A stretch of DNA of 64,000 nt. It comes from Strigamia acuminata (lineage: Eukaryota > Arthropoda > Chilopoda > Geophilomorpha > Linotaeniidae). A program made the position numbers and the translations under genes. The notes under the pieces were generated by a model. It saw only the letters and a list, made by a program, of their open reading frames with translations. It had not been told where the DNA came from and searched no databases. Positions 1 to 10,945 of the stretch are shown one piece after another (within the stretch, counting starts at the first letter, position 1; every line of letters begins with the position of its first letter). The stretch spans positions 4,655,087-4,719,086 of the forward strand of contig OX442314.1 of the NCBI GenBank assembly GCA_949358305.1, written 5' to 3'.

Positions 1-91
1 GGTCTAATGCGAAGGACGCATCCGTATAAACGGTCAAGTTTTCACTTTGACAGTTTCCAAGATTGATGGAATAATTTGGCGTATTCCCTAG

Positions 92-3000
92 TTATCGCAA
101 GATTTGGAGCAGCATATTCACGTGTCGAGTCGAGTGAGTCTCGTTATATTGAGACAACACTATCACCGAAAACAGAATATCGGGTCTTGTACGACTTGCG
201 ATGAAAAGCAAACTGCCGACAAGAGACCGATACGGAAAACTCGAATTGACACGTTCCCCCGTTTGAACCTTTTGGATCATGGTGCCTGGGGTGCCAGGTA
301 CTCTAACACGATGACAAGAGTCGATCCCATATTGCTTGCACAACTTCGCAATATAAGCGCGTTGATGAATAAAGATATTCTCCCCGTCCCTACAAAACTC
401 TATCCCTAACAAAAGGGTGACGGGGCCCAAATTGACAATCTCAAATGATTGTTGAATCCAATCCAAAACGCACTCCTCTGCTATGTTGTCTTTTGAAAAC
501 AATACTATGTCATCGACATAGAAAATAAGTATAGCGTCAGTCCCCAAGCTATACACGCAATTGAGACCCAAGACCGGTTCAAATCCAATTTCAATCAGCT
601 GGTCGTGGAGTCGCTGGTACCACATACGACCAGACTGGTGAAGTCCGTAAAGAGATTTTCTCAATTCCCAACATTTGTGTTGGTTTTCAGATGTTCGATA
701 TCCCTTTGGAATATGGATATATTGCACTTCGTCGAGGTCCCCATATAAATATGCGGCCTTGATGTCGAGGTGTACGTCACGCCAGCCCCTCAGTACCACT
801 AAGATACAAAAGAACATCATGACTAACACGAAATTGACTACTGGGGAAAATACCTCAGTAAAGTCAATGCCCGGCTTTTGCTTAAAGCCCTGTGCAACAA
901 GACGAGCACGATATCTTCTAATCGTACCCGTGTGATCTCTTTTTAACTTGTAAATCCATTTTGATCCCAATAAGGTTTTGTCTTTAACCTGGTCTTTGTC
1001 GACTTCGACATAAACCTCACGCTCTTTGAAAATGTTTATTTCGTCCTCCATTGCGTTTTCCCAATCTGGTTTACTAACTCCCGTTACAGCCTCCTCATAC
1101 GTGTCTGGCTCGACAGAGCAGCAACCAGCAAAACCAATAGTGACATCTTTGAAATTAAACAATTCTGATCTGTATTCGTATCCCTCGGTTTTACACCAAC
1201 GAACAACCTCAACACGGCTGCGGAGCTTTTCGTGCTTTGGTGTGATATACCAAACATCAACTTTCCCAGCTGTTGCCCCGCTTTGACGTACAGTCTGCCG
1301 TCTTTGCCACAAAGTCATGTCTAAAGGCAACAATTCACTAGTTGAAGCTGTACGTTCGCCAGTGTCTTTCCCTTTTCTAGGCGGGTTGCGACGAGGGACT
1401 GTGGGTGACAATTGAGGTGATAACTGAGGACTTGCGTCCGGGTCCTCAACTTCCTCGTTTTCATCTCCGTCGTCGGGATAAATGTTGAAGAAATCCCTAT
1501 TATCCCCCTTCGCCCCACCGATTTCGTCATCATTTATAACATTTAAATCCCCAATGATGTATTGCATTGCATCAACATAGTTGAAATCCTCAGGTGCCCC
1601 ACCCTCAACGGGTTCTTCTTTCCCTTCTCCTTCAGGATATTCGGGTATGGGGTCGCCGTGGACACTATCTGTCTCCGAGACAGAGTCATCAAAAGAATCC
1701 TCACCCGACGAGTCTGAATCGTCAGTGAAAGGCGAGAGAGTCAGTTGGGGATTCTGGAGATTTTCATACCAGAAATTCTGTTCTAGAATTTTAACATGCT
1801 TAGAGAGGAAAACTTGGTTTCTATTCGGATCCCAAATCCGATACCCACGAGTGGTAGAGGCGTATCCAATCAAAGCCCCCGCCCATGCTCTCTCTTGCAA
1901 TTTTCCAGCTCTGGTTTGTGAAGGGACATGTACATAAGTCAATGCACCAATGCACTTGACGTGGCGTAAAGACAATTTCTTATTGAAAAACACATTATAA
2001 GGTGTCCTCCCACCCAATCCCGCATGCGGAAACCGGTTCTTTAAATAAACGACAGAAACTGCGAGTTCTGCCCACAGGGATGGAGGAAGACTATTTTCAA
2101 TCATTAAAGCTCTGATTCCACCAAGAATGGTCCGGTTTGTTCTTTCAGCGACCGAGTTCATCTCAGGGCTGTATGCGTTCGTTCGCATACACTTCAGTCC
2201 AATGCTACTGGCATATTCATCCCATTGTTTGGATACAAATTCCCCTCCATTGTCAGTTTTAATCGACTTGACTTTCCTAGAAGTCGTTCTTTCAATTTCG
2301 GTTAACCATTTCTTAAAATGGCCCAAAACTTCGCTCTTTTTCTTCATAATCATGATCCACATCAATCGTGAGAAGTCATCGACCATGACCAAATAGTAGT
2401 ACGCCCCACCTATGCTCTTAACTGGTGAAGGGCCCCACACGTCTAAATGGACGATTTCTAAAATCCCTTTGGTCGAAATGTTCGCAATGGGGGGAAAACT
2501 GGCACGTGTGCTTTTCGCCCTCGAACAAGCATCACAACTCGACAATTCCGTGTTGGACAACTTTAAACCAAATACTTCAGTAGATTTGTTCAATAATGCA
2601 ATTCCCTTCGCATTAAGGTGTCCCATACGGGAGTGCCAGATGTCCATCGTTTGGGGTTTGTCTGGTTTAATGGAAGCATCCTTTCCATCTACAACCCCAT
2701 TTCCATTTGTTAAATTGTTTTGCACAATTGTTTTCAAAATTTTCGCATTCTTGGGCTTATTGCCCTTACTGGCCACTAAGCTAGTCTGTGTGTTGTTTAA
2801 AACACTCAGTTGTTGATTCGAAATTTCCATACTCGCATTGTTTGCAACGATCGCTGGCGCATTATTCGCAGTTTTCGCTTGCCCCTTAATTGCAGGTACA
2901 GGTTTCCCTGATTTACTCAAATTTTGGGTTAATGCAGTCTTAAAATTTAAATGGGTTAGTAAAGGATCAACAATTTCTTCACCCTTTAAAGGTGGACTAG

Positions 3001-4396
3001 ATGCCACTGTTGCACTCTGTTGCGCAGACAATGCAACAGTGTTTACAGAATTTTTAGTATTAATTCGACAATTGACCTTGTACATTCTATCACTCGTACG
3101 TGTAGCCGTGATAGAAGGGTCGTTAATGTCCTGATCATAAATGAACATTTTTCCATTCTTAACCATTGTCGTAGCCCCAGCTTCGTCCGTGCGACCTAAA
3201 GAAATTAAATTCTTTTTGAAGTTGGGTGCATAATAAACGTTCTTCAACGTCAGTTCACGTGTACGTTGTCCATGAATCGAGATTAATGTCACATTTCCGA
3301 TGCCCTCGATTTTCGACTTTCCGTCGCCTTGTTGCACAGAATAACCAGTTAATGGTTTAAAGTCCGAAAACCAGGATTTGTTAAACGAAAAATGGTCCGT
3401 CGCACCTGTGTCGACGTACCATTGCGAATCGTAGTTCGCATGTGACAATAACGACACTGCAACCGGAGGTTGCTCTTGACAAATCGCTGCAGAGAAGTAA
3501 GACACGGGGGAATCGCTGAAAATGTCCATTTGTGTGACGGCGGCCTTCTGCTGGCCTTTTCCACGATTTTTCCCTCGTTGACTTCCCCTGCTGAACTGTC
3601 CTATCGGGTTTCCTCTCGCAGCACCTTGTTGCTGTTTAGGTGGAGAAGGGCATTCCCGGGCGAAGTGGTTGGTTCCACCACAATTAAAACAGACACGTGG
3701 AGAACCGGAGACATTTCCACCCCGGCCACGTTGCCATCTGCCTTTGGTGAAATAGGCACTTGCATTATCCACCATGCCTGCAGGAACCCCAAACTCATCT
3801 GTTTGTTCATAAAGGCGATTATATTCGCCTAATAATCGTTCTTTGACGGCCTTGGACGTGAATTCTGGGTCTCCCCAGTGGTAGACAGTCTGCTTGACCG
3901 TTTCGTATTGATGTGGCAGCAGATCCAGGTACTGAAAAGCCAGGAATTCGTCAGAAATGTCCACTTGGATGTCCTTTAACTCCAGGGCTTTCCTGTCAAC
4001 TCTTGCCAAGAAGACCATCATCTCTTCTTGCTCATGGAGTTTCAACATGAGAAATTCGTGACGAAGCCGGGCTTTGCGTGCCCTGGTAGTGGGCTGGTAA
4101 GCTGCTTTGAGCGCTTCCCAAACCTCTTTGGCCCCTTCGTGTGCCACAGCCACTACCTGTTGGGCTTTTCCACAAGCCAGACAAATGGTGGAGCGCGCTT
4201 TCTCCTCGCGCTTGTTAAACTCCCTGATTTCTTTCGCAGAAGCCGTGGCTGGCAAGGCTTTCTCCTTGCCAGTCACGTGGCCCCAAACTCCATACGACTG
4301 CAAAAGGAGTTGTATTTGGACACTCCAAGTCGAATAATTAGTCCCATTCAGTTTTTCCACATCCTTGTAATCGTCACGACAATCCCAACTTGCCAT
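92..4396 (-). CDS. copia gag-pol polyprotein with an internal stop in RNase H
   Basis: The first ATG of the frame is at 4396 (protein begins MASWDCRDD); the frame is open slightly further upstream without an ATG. Domains in order: copia-type Gag, a CCHC zinc knuckle (CFNCGGTNHFARECP), an aspartic protease with DTGATDHF, a GAG-pre-integrase HHCC region (MGHLNAKG, then SSCDACSRAK), the integrase core (LDVWGP, TDNGGEF and a later catalytic Glu in NSVAERTNRT), then reverse transcriptase with HLDIKAAYLYGD and YVDDIVLF. The gag-integrase-RT order is diagnostic of Ty1/copia. A TAA stops the frame at 92-94, but the same frame stays open to position 1 and encodes the RNase H motif LTVYTDASF. The break is therefore a single nonsense codon, not a domain boundary. 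The copy is probably inactive, although the rest of the frame is clean over 1,430 codons. Confidence 0.9.
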   Translation of the reverse strand: MASWDCRDDYKDVEKLNGTNYSTWSVQIQLLLQSYGVWGHVTGKEKALPATASAKEIREFNKREEKARSTICLACGKAQQVVAVAHEGAKEVWEALKAAYQPTTRARKARLRHEFLMLKLHEQEEMMVFLARVDRKALELKDIQVDISDEFLAFQYLDLLPHQYETVKQTVYHWGDPEFTSKAVKERLLGEYNRLYEQTDEFGVPAGMVDNASAYFTKGRWQRGRGGNVSGSPRVCFNCGGTNHFARECPSPPKQQQGAARGNPIGQFSRGSQRGKNRGKGQQKAAVTQMDIFSDSPVSYFSAAICQEQPPVAVSLLSHANYDSQWYVDTGATDHFSFNKSWFSDFKPLTGYSVQQGDGKSKIEGIGNVTLISIHGQRTRELTLKNVYYAPNFKKNLISLGRTDEAGATTMVKNGKMFIYDQDINDPSITATRTSDRMYKVNCRINTKNSVNTVALSAQQSATVASSPPLKGEEIVDPLLTHLNFKTALTQNLSKSGKPVPAIKGQAKTANNAPAIVANNASMEISNQQLSVLNNTQTSLVASKGNKPKNAKILKTIVQNNLTNGNGVVDGKDASIKPDKPQTMDIWHSRMGHLNAKGIALLNKSTEVFGLKLSNTELSSCDACSRAKSTRASFPPIANISTKGILEIVHLDVWGPSPVKSIGGAYYYLVMVDDFSRLMWIMIMKKKSEVLGHFKKWLTEIERTTSRKVKSIKTDNGGEFVSKQWDEYASSIGLKCMRTNAYSPEMNSVAERTNRTILGGIRALMIENSLPPSLWAELAVSVVYLKNRFPHAGLGGRTPYNVFFNKKLSLRHVKCIGALTYVHVPSQTRAGKLQERAWAGALIGYASTTRGYRIWDPNRNQVFLSKHVKILEQNFWYENLQNPQLTLSPFTDDSDSSGEDSFDDSVSETDSVHGDPIPEYPEGEGKEEPVEGGAPEDFNYVDAMQYIIGDLNVINDDEIGGAKGDNRDFFNIYPDDGDENEEVEDPDASPQLSPQLSPTVPRRNPPRKGKDTGERTASTSELLPLDMTLWQRRQTVRQSGATAGKVDVWYITPKHEKLRSRVEVVRWCKTEGYEYRSELFNFKDVTIGFAGCCSVEPDTYEEAVTGVSKPDWENAMEDEINIFKEREVYVEVDKDQVKDKTLLGSKWIYKLKRDHTGTIRRYRARLVAQGFKQKPGIDFTEVFSPVVNFVLVMMFFCILVVLRGWRDVHLDIKAAYLYGDLDEVQYIHIPKGYRTSENQHKCWELRKSLYGLHQSGRMWYQRLHDQLIEIGFEPVLGLNCVYSLGTDAILIFYVDDIVLFSKDNIAEECVLDWIQQSFEIVNLGPVTLLLGIEFCRDGENIFIHQRAYIAKLCKQYGIDSCHRVRVPGTPGTMIQKVQTGERVNSSFPYRSLVGSLLFIASRTRPDILFSVIVLSQYNETHSTRHVNMLLQILR

Positions 4397-5521
4397 GTTG
4401 AGAAAATTCGGCGAAAGCAGAAGCACGAATCACTTTTCACAAAAAATTTCACCAATTCCCGCAGGAAAAACACACAAATATTCACGATGCACGTGAATAT
4501 GTCGCACGGAGAAGCACAAATTTGCCCCCAAAAATTGAAGGCGAAAGGAAATACACTACTTCCCAAGGGGCACCTCAATAAGTGAGATGAAAAACCCAAA
4601 TCTGGTCGCCCTACTAGCTTCCGACCGGCCCACCTGGGGGACGCGGGACGACTAGTTGGCCACGGACAAGCCCAGACTGGAATGAGACTGTACTGGGGCG
4701 ACTGCCCGAAGGGTACAGAATATTCTAAGTGACCCGACACAAAAACCTTAATAAATAACAAAGTTTCACGAGAATCAATCAAAAAAATACACTTTTTGGT
4801 GTGAAGCTGGCCAGTTACGAGTTTCCCGCGTCGTAACTGGTTCCCACGTTGAATTAAACGTCGGCTTCACGTTGTCTTCGCACGGAACTGGGGCCGACGT
4901 GCAATCCGCGTACACACATCCGTGTAAGCGCGGAGAAAATCGACGTTGCGCCCGTCCGCGCCTTCGTACTTGCTTTCCTGGGTGCAAAGTACGGAAACAA
5001 TTGCCCACACACACGCTTATCGTGTGCAGGACTTCTCGGTGAATCAATTCGTGTCGAAACGTCGTTTTTCCGTCTCTTTTCGACGAAAAATGGCCGCCGT
5101 TGCAAAATCGCCGATTCACGGTGATTTCCGTGATGAAAACACAGCAAAACGATTCGAAATGCGACGTTGTTCCGACGTATTCCTTCGCAAAATCGATGCG
5201 AGCATGTATCGGCTCGTATACACAGCTGGCGACGGGCTTCACTGCTAACCGCGATGAAGTCCAAACAAAAATGGCGCCGCCGGAGAAAATCCGTTATATC
5301 GGCGAAAAAACAGTTCAAATTATTCGAAATAAATGTTCCTTACACCGCTCCGTGTCGAATCCTTCGTGCAATCGTCCGCACACGTATTCCAGACGTTTGC
5401 CGCACCAAAAATTCGTTTTCACGACGAATTGGGCGGGCGCGCACTTCGCGACTTCTCGTAGTCGGAAAATGGCCGTTTCACTCGTCAATTCCACGAAATT
5501 GGTCGGCGTTGATCGTCGCCG
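4397..5521 (-). other. copia 5' leader, CpG-rich
   Basis: This untranslated stretch of about 1.1 kb lies between the primer-binding site and the gag-pol start. It has no convincing ORF of its own. From about 4800 to 5520 it is visibly richer in CG dinucleotides and in short TTCG/CGAAA words than the surrounding AT-rich DNA. Confidence 0.6.
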
Positions 5522-5535
5522 ATCCTCTGCTACCA
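5522..5535 (-). other. primer-binding site, initiator Met tRNA
   Basis: The minus strand reads TGGTAGCAGAGGAT, complementary to the 3' end of metazoan initiator methionine tRNA (...ATCCTCTGCTACCA). It lies two bases inside the LTR end, the expected place and primer for copia elements. Confidence 0.85.
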
Positions 5536-5537
5536 TT

Positions 5538-5995
5538 TGATGAGGTAAAACGGTCCTGTGGCTCTCGGAAATCAGTGGAAACGCAATTACAAAGTGCGGT
5601 TAATTCGCAACACGCGACCGCCATCTTTATTCACCGTGAGAACATAAAACAGTGGTCTGGGTTGAGGCTATATAATCTCAACCCCGATTACAGATCAACA
5701 AGGAGAACAAATCTATTATCACAATTGAATAGATTTATTCTTTACAATAAAACATAGGCTAAAGTAATGGATAAACAATACCAAACATAACTAAAGTATC
5801 GTCGCTTAACAAGCAGACGACGGGAACGCACGTTATCAAGTCGACACAGCCAATTGCGGTACAGAACAAGCTTATAGATAAAAATCAAATCAATTGGCTG
5901 ACCATTCGTAACAATACAAGACAACGCGCTTGTTGTGCTTATTCGGAAATACACAACTGATAAACTTATCGCAAATCGTTCATCGTAAATCAACA
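5538..5995 (-). repeat. copia 5' LTR (458 bp)
   Basis: The minus strand starts TGTTGATTTACG and ends CCTCATCA just before the primer-binding site. A TATATAG box lies near 5668 and an AATAAA signal near 5630, both in the element's orientation. Only one copy is in the window, so the ends rest on the TG/CA termini, the primer site and the interrupted gag next door. Confidence 0.75.
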
Positions 5996-6598
5996 ACGTT
6001 TGCCTCCTTTTTGCGAGTTCGCATGTTGACGTGATGAATTTCCCGACTTGTGCAGCTGGTGTACGGACTGTTGCGCATCAACAAAACTGGACACGTCGGC
6101 TCCGGCGATTTCGGCGGAGGTAGCGACTTCGAGGGCTATTGCAAAGGTTAAATCTTTCTGCATACATAGCGTCTCTTGAACCTGCCGCATATTCAAACCG
6201 ATCACGAACTGGTTCCGCATTTCGTCGTCTTGAGTCGTATCGAAGTCACAATACTTGGTGAGTGAGTGAAGAGCGGCTGCAAAGTCGCTCACGGACTCGC
6301 CTTTGTTGCGCTTACGAGCTCGAAAACGGACGATTTCACCTTGTTTCACCGGTCTAGGTTTCTGGTTTTTGATCATTAAGTCTGTGAGCTGCTTAAACGT
6401 TAACTCCGTCGGCTTCTTCGGTCTGGCGAGATCCACGAACTTGGCGAAAGTGGCCATACCCACACAGGCCAAAAGCGTATTCACTTTTTCCTTGTCGTCG
6501 ACGATTTTATTGCAGGAGAAAACGCATTCGATTTGCATTAAATAAGTCTCCCAGTCGTCAAGTGGGTTGTACTTTTCGGGTGCCGCAACCAAAGGCAT
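5996..6598 (-). pseudogene. gypsy gag, truncated
   Basis: About 200 codons from ATG 6598 encode a Gag N-terminal and capsid region. It aligns along its length with the gag of the element at 14030, with shared stretches such as CNKIVDD, LTFKQLTDLM/FKYDELVALM and DELRNRF-like DEMRNQF. The alignment is interrupted at the equivalent of GGKR, exactly where the copia LTR begins. The nucleocapsid and pol are missing. A Mag-like gypsy lineage is inferred from similarity to its neighbour. Confidence 0.85.
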
Positions 6599-6777
6599 TT
6601 TCGAGCGATGAAGTCGGTAAAAACGAGCAAAAACTTACAATCAAAAGTTCAGGCCTAACGGTCAACGCGTGGTCAAAGACACGTGGTCAGTGGCGAAAAG
6701 TTCATCAGAAGATCCCAAAAAAGCACAAAAGTTCGTAAAGTAACTGGATTCGGTGATTACCATCTCTCGTCGCCAAT

Positions 6778-6965
6778 TGATGTGTTCTTTGGTCTCGATG
6801 AATTGTTATAAAAGTTGTGATAAGTGGAAGTCGGTCAAGAAGCAGCCATGTTATACGGTAAAATTAACATAAGTGATTTATTAATCGGAAGTAATACAGG
6901 GGGCGCTGCGGAAAGCAGACGCGTCATGAAATATGCATAAACAAAATGGAGTTCGGACACTCCAC
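6778..6965 (-). repeat. LTR of the interrupted gypsy element
   Basis: The minus strand begins TGTGGAGTGTCCGAACTCC and ends ACACATCA, followed by the primer site. The start resembles the LTR of the intact gypsy element (TGGAGTGTCCTACTCC). AATAAA is present in the middle of the LTR on the same strand. Confidence 0.7.
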
Positions 6966-7059
6966 AAAGGATTTCTCAAGATGGCGTCCTAAGTTCCGCG
7001 TGGTCGGCAGAACAATGGTGGCGTCTGGAGATGGCGTTAATTCGTCACGGATTCGTCGT

Positions 7060-7770
7060 TTACGGACGCGGTGGAATGCTCTTTCGAGTCTTCTATCCGT
7101 GCCTGTTGTCTAGGGGTTACTTCTAGCGTCTCAAGGCTCTGACCAGGAACTGGGGTTCCTTACAGAGCTCTCGGACACTTCGGTGGCGGAATAACCGTGG
7201 GGCGGTTATTCGATGTGAATTCACAAGGGCTATTTTCCTGCTTTTCGCGGAAATAGCACTCAGGTAAATTCGTGAGAGTTACAGTTGCACTTGACTCAGC
7301 GATCCTCAATCAATCCTAACTTGTACTTGAAGTTGGCCTGACGGTGAGGTAGTTGCTGTGTTCTTGGTGTCGTTTGTGTAAGTTCTGATTTTAGGCGGGA
7401 AATTCCACCTTTTATGGGTCAGTGTGAGGGGCCAGGCACAGCCAATGGGGGCTTGCCACGACCACCTCACTTCCCTCGGGGCACACACCTGCTCAGGGAG
7501 AGGCGGAGCCAACACAATGGAAACGACCCGTCTATTGTAGTGACTCAAAGGGCAAATATTCGCTCGAGGGGGGGGGGAATATTTAACCCCTTTGCTCACC
7601 ACACAGTCAACTCGTAAATATGACAAATAGTGATTAAACTTACGTAGCTGGGTCTTCTGTGAATCAAATTCATTTAAAGTTGGCCTGACGGTTGAGGTAA
7701 TTTGCTGTGTGCTGTTGTGTATTCTTGTAAGTTCTGATAAAGTCGGGAAATCCCTGAGCTTTATAAAGTA
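7060..7770 (-). repeat. degenerate LTR remnants, two partial copies
   Basis: Two adjacent stretches (about 7325-7420 and 7672-7770) share the words GTTGGCCTGACGG and GTAAGTTCTGAT and are diverged copies of one sequence. The order of short matches (CTGTTGTCTAGGG, then a GATCCTC..ATCAATCC block, then GGCCTGA..GGTGAGGT) also parallels the LTR of element B at 22465. These look like old LTR debris of that lineage. A run of nine G at 7570 lies between the copies. No coding content is seen. Confidence 0.45.
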
Positions 7771-8117
7771 GGGTCAGGTAGCGATTGCAACCTATGTATG
7801 TTGCAGTCTGCTGCCTTCTTCATCAGGCCTTTCAAGTGGGCCACAGAGAAAAAACAATCCTTCTGAATTATAACACAGAAAGGGGTCACCCACAGAATGT
7901 CTCAAACTGACTTCTGGGTCACCTCAAGGCGGAATAACACAGCAATCAACTAGAATTCCCAAGTGGTCTTTCTGATTCTGAACAGAAAACAAATGGCCAA
8001 GTAAAAAAAGGGGAGACATGCTACCCCTTTTAATCCCTTCATTAAAAAGTACCCATTTTCATTCCCTCTTTAAAAGGGGGAAAGCTTGAATATAATTAAG
8101 AGATAACACTTTTTTAA

Positions 8118-8410
8118 TTGGGACTAGATATGGTCTTACCTACTGCAATATGGGGATTTACTACAATGGAAGGGATGCATACTCATGTAAGAACAAGACA
8201 AGGACTCCAGATTAGTGGGTTTTGGCCTTTAATCCATTGTCGAGGGGTTGCTGTCTCCTGTCTCCCTTGTGTGGCAGTGTTATTGGGCAAGCTACACCAG
8301 CAACCAACCTGTCACAAACAAAGCCTGAACCCCATAGGTGACGTGGTCGATCACTCTGGACGAACATTCTGTCGTACTCACCTCGTATGACCCATGTAGC
8401 GGCTCATGGC
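8118..8410 (+). repeat. interspersed repeat, about 290 bp (copy 1)
   Basis: This matches 63114-63395 over its length with many substitutions. Shared words include TATGGTCT, GCATACTCA, GACTCCA, CACCAGCAACCAACC and GACCCCAT-like blocks. A partial copy follows the right LTR of element C at 48312. There is no ORF of note and no clear terminal structure. Class unknown. Confidence 0.65.
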
Positions 8411-9264
8411 GGCTGCAACAGGTATACCTTCCTGTCACTGAGCGTCACAGTGGTGAATGGTGAGAAGAGCAGAGTCGGCAGTAGGCAGGGTTTCCTCGGG
8501 ACCACGACAGCGCACACTTTTCTCCCGTATTGCACACGTCCTTTCTCTCTGCTCTCCCAGCAACGTCTCTTTCTCACCACACCACTCATTTTAGACTAAT
8601 TGAAAACCTGATCCAAGTGGTAGTCATGAAAATTCTGTTTATTTTTTTACTAGGACCCAAAAATTATTTTGGGCCCTAAACGTAGCTAGATCAGGAGATT
8701 TTTGAACTAATTGAAAAAAAAAATTTACGATTAATTTTAAGGTAAGTTGGCATGTTTTTACTTTTAGCATGCAAATGTTTAGGGAAACGGTTGCACCCTC
8801 TCTGTTTCCTAGTTGGAAAGAGCTAGGGGTTACAAACTTTCTTAATGTTTCATTGAAACAGAATGTCGCCAAGTCGCCAACTTTGCAAAGTTACTAAAGT
8901 TCCTAAAGTCATTATCGGTTTTTCTCGCTTTTCCGTGTCACAACATCAATAATTCAACCCACAATTTTCCAATTAACTCCTGAAATGCCTGATTAACAAG
9001 CAGCGGATAGAGAACTATACTTATCTATAATCAACCAGTACGTTGCTGGGAAACTAAGTATGAATACACACGTGTTGTTAGTTCACCTTGACCTCAGCAA
9101 GAGTCGAACAGCAGAAACTACAGCTACCAATTCAATTCTAAAACACAAAAAATCTCTTTGGCATACAGGATTAATAAGTTTATTTCCACTTATGTAAACA
9201 TCATAAATGTAATTATTAATCACTCAATCCTTTATACTCAATTGGTGTGCGAATAACCTAAAGA
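8411..9264. other. intergenic region upstream of DEG/ENaC gene 1
   Basis: No gene is recognised. The promoter of gene 1 should lie here, but no convincing TATA box or initiator stands out in this AT-rich sequence. A short hairpin (GGACCCAAAAATTATTTTGGGCCC-type, near 8650-8680) is visible. Confidence 0.4.
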
Positions 9265-9708
9265 ATGAAAAGGAACAGAAAACTACGTCTGTCAATTCAT
9301 CAATTAATGAGAGAAGATGAGAACAAACCGAGCTGCGGTTTAACTGGTTTAAATGACTTCATTAACAGAAAACGACGTTTGAGCAAGATTCACGCTTTAT
9401 GGCTTTTTTTGTTATTATTTTGCACCTGCATTCTCACTTACCAAACATACAATAGTGTAATGCATTACTTAAGTTATCCTACGGCTGTAGATGTGTCGAG
9501 TAGATCGGATGACATCGTTTTACCATACATCATGATCTGCAGTACGAATACAAAAGAAATGGCCAGGCTTTGGAATAAAAGTAGTGAATTAGATAAATCA
9601 GGTCGAATCAATCCATTGCATTGCACAAACATGATGAAAACTATCATGGCAAGTCCAACCTACAAAATGGATGAAGTTTGGAAAGCAACTAATTTGACAC
9701 CAGAAATA
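9265..9708 (+). CDS. gene 1 exon 1: N-terminus and first membrane segment of module 1
   Basis: The exon has 148 codons from ATG 9265 and ends before GTGAGC (phase 0). A basic N-terminus is followed by GLTGLNDFI, at the place of the HG gating motif of the family but with Thr instead of His. A hydrophobic segment follows at residues about 43-62 (ALWLFLLLFCTCILTYQ), then the post-membrane motif LPYIMIC, equivalent to the family's FPxVTIC. Confidence 0.8.
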
Positions 9709-9864
9709 GTGAGCATCAAAATAAAAGTAAAAAAAAAGCAAAAATCAAAAATTATCATAAAGAATAAAATCTAATCAGTTACTTTCTGCAGGGATATTCA
9801 AACGAAAGCTTTGTCCAGAAGGAAATGGACAGCCCATTTGGAATGTGCTCAGCATTTTGATTCG

Positions 9865-10348
9865 GTAAGTGATTAATCAACTGCCTTCCTTTTTTTGCTT
9901 CACTGCATGACCCAATGTGGTGTGTTTGTGGCTCGGATTGTGTCGGATGGAGTTGGATATTGCTGGATGCGAAAATGGATGGAGTCGAGAAGGAGGCATC
10001 ACACACGGAAGTATTTACATAAGTGTTTTATTTGCATAGAAATTATAGGTGGCGCAACATGCGCTTTCGCACATCGCAAGAACACGACGTGCGTGATGTG
10101 CGTCACAAAATATCAACAGAAAGAAATGGAGTGTACTGTAAAACACTCCACAATGAACTTAATATTGTTAATCCTTGGCGCTGTTTTTTCAGTGTCCTAT
10201 ATGTTTAATTTATGCAAATAAAATCACTTGTAATTTTACTGTAACAAAAGACCGTTTCGTCCAGTCGTTATCCGCTATTGTGAAATTGCATTGAGTACGA
10301 AACTTACAATGGCTAAAAGTAAAATAATCTTCTTTCCACTGTGTTTAG
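9865..10348 (+). other. gene 1 intron 2
   Basis: This 484 bp intron has a GTAAGT donor and TTTAG acceptor. It is larger than its neighbours and contains an unrecognised, more GC-rich insert with a short hairpin (GGAGTGTACTG...AACACTCC, around 10130-10152). No reading frame here resembles a known protein. Confidence 0.55.
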
Positions 10349-10945
10349 AAAAGAATTCTAGTAAATCGTTTGTTGGAAAACTACTAACAGTGAATTTTGA
10401 AAAGTTTTATCAAGACGTCTGCCCAAAAGTTGCATACATGGTAATATAAAAAAAAATTACAATCCAATAGCAACAAAAGAAACAAAATTTCTTTTCTTTT
10501 TTTCGCTTATAGATTAGGCTATCATTATATAATTTTGGAAAAGCATACATCGTTACATATAAACCTAGTGGTAAAACAGTAAAACTAAGTTTGAGTTATG
10601 ACAAAGTAAAATTTAAACTCGATCAAAATGAAACAACTATTCTAAGTCTCCTTTATAATTTAGTACGTGTTTCTCGATTCATCAAAACGCCCGTGCTCAA
10701 GTGAAAAAGAATACAGAGGTTGCTACCAAAAGTGCTTGTTCAAAAGATTAGAAAACAATCTAACCTGCAGGTAAAAGAAATTTTTTCCTAACTAACCCAA
10801 AAAATGACATTTTATGCAAATTTACTAACAAATGATGCTAAAAGTTTTTGGTAAATCAAATAACTTAAGCACTGCACTTTTGCTCAAAGTCAAAGCCACT
10901 GAACAAAACCATCCTAAGTTCATTAAATTCTTATTTTTTCTTAAG

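Larger units (their letters stand above)
1..5995 (-). mobile_element. Ty1/copia LTR retrotransposon, 5' part, running off the left edge
   Basis: The element consists of a right-hand (5') LTR at 5538-5995, a primer-binding site at 5522-5535, a leader of about 1.1 kb, and one long gag-pol ORF. The 3' end and the second LTR lie outside the window, so no target duplication can be checked. The right boundary is exact by two criteria: the LTR starts TGTTGA on the minus strand, and directly outside it an unrelated gypsy gag reading frame is cut off. The copia element therefore inserted into that older gypsy element. Confidence 0.9.
5996..6965 (-). mobile_element. Ty3/gypsy fragment (LTR plus 5' gag), interrupted by copia
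   Basis: This is the 5' end of a gypsy element related to the intact one at 13658-18453. It has an LTR of about 188 bp (6778-6965), a primer site reading TTGGCGACGAGAG (6764-6776), a leader, and a gag frame cut at 5996 by the copia LTR. The remainder should lie to the left of the copia element, outside the window. Confidence 0.85.

Noticed and set aside
4028-4585. 185-codon plus-strand ORF at the start of copia
   Set aside because: Antisense of the copia gag region and leader.
9858-9860. TGA in gene 1 as a selenocysteine codon
   Set aside because: No selenocysteine in this family is known to me, gene 2 has an ordinary residue there, and no SECIS-like element was identified.
9895-10221. 108-codon plus-strand ORF with a hydrophobic C-terminus
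   Set aside because: It lies entirely in intron 2 of gene 1 and has no recognisable motif; the sequence looks like a small insert.
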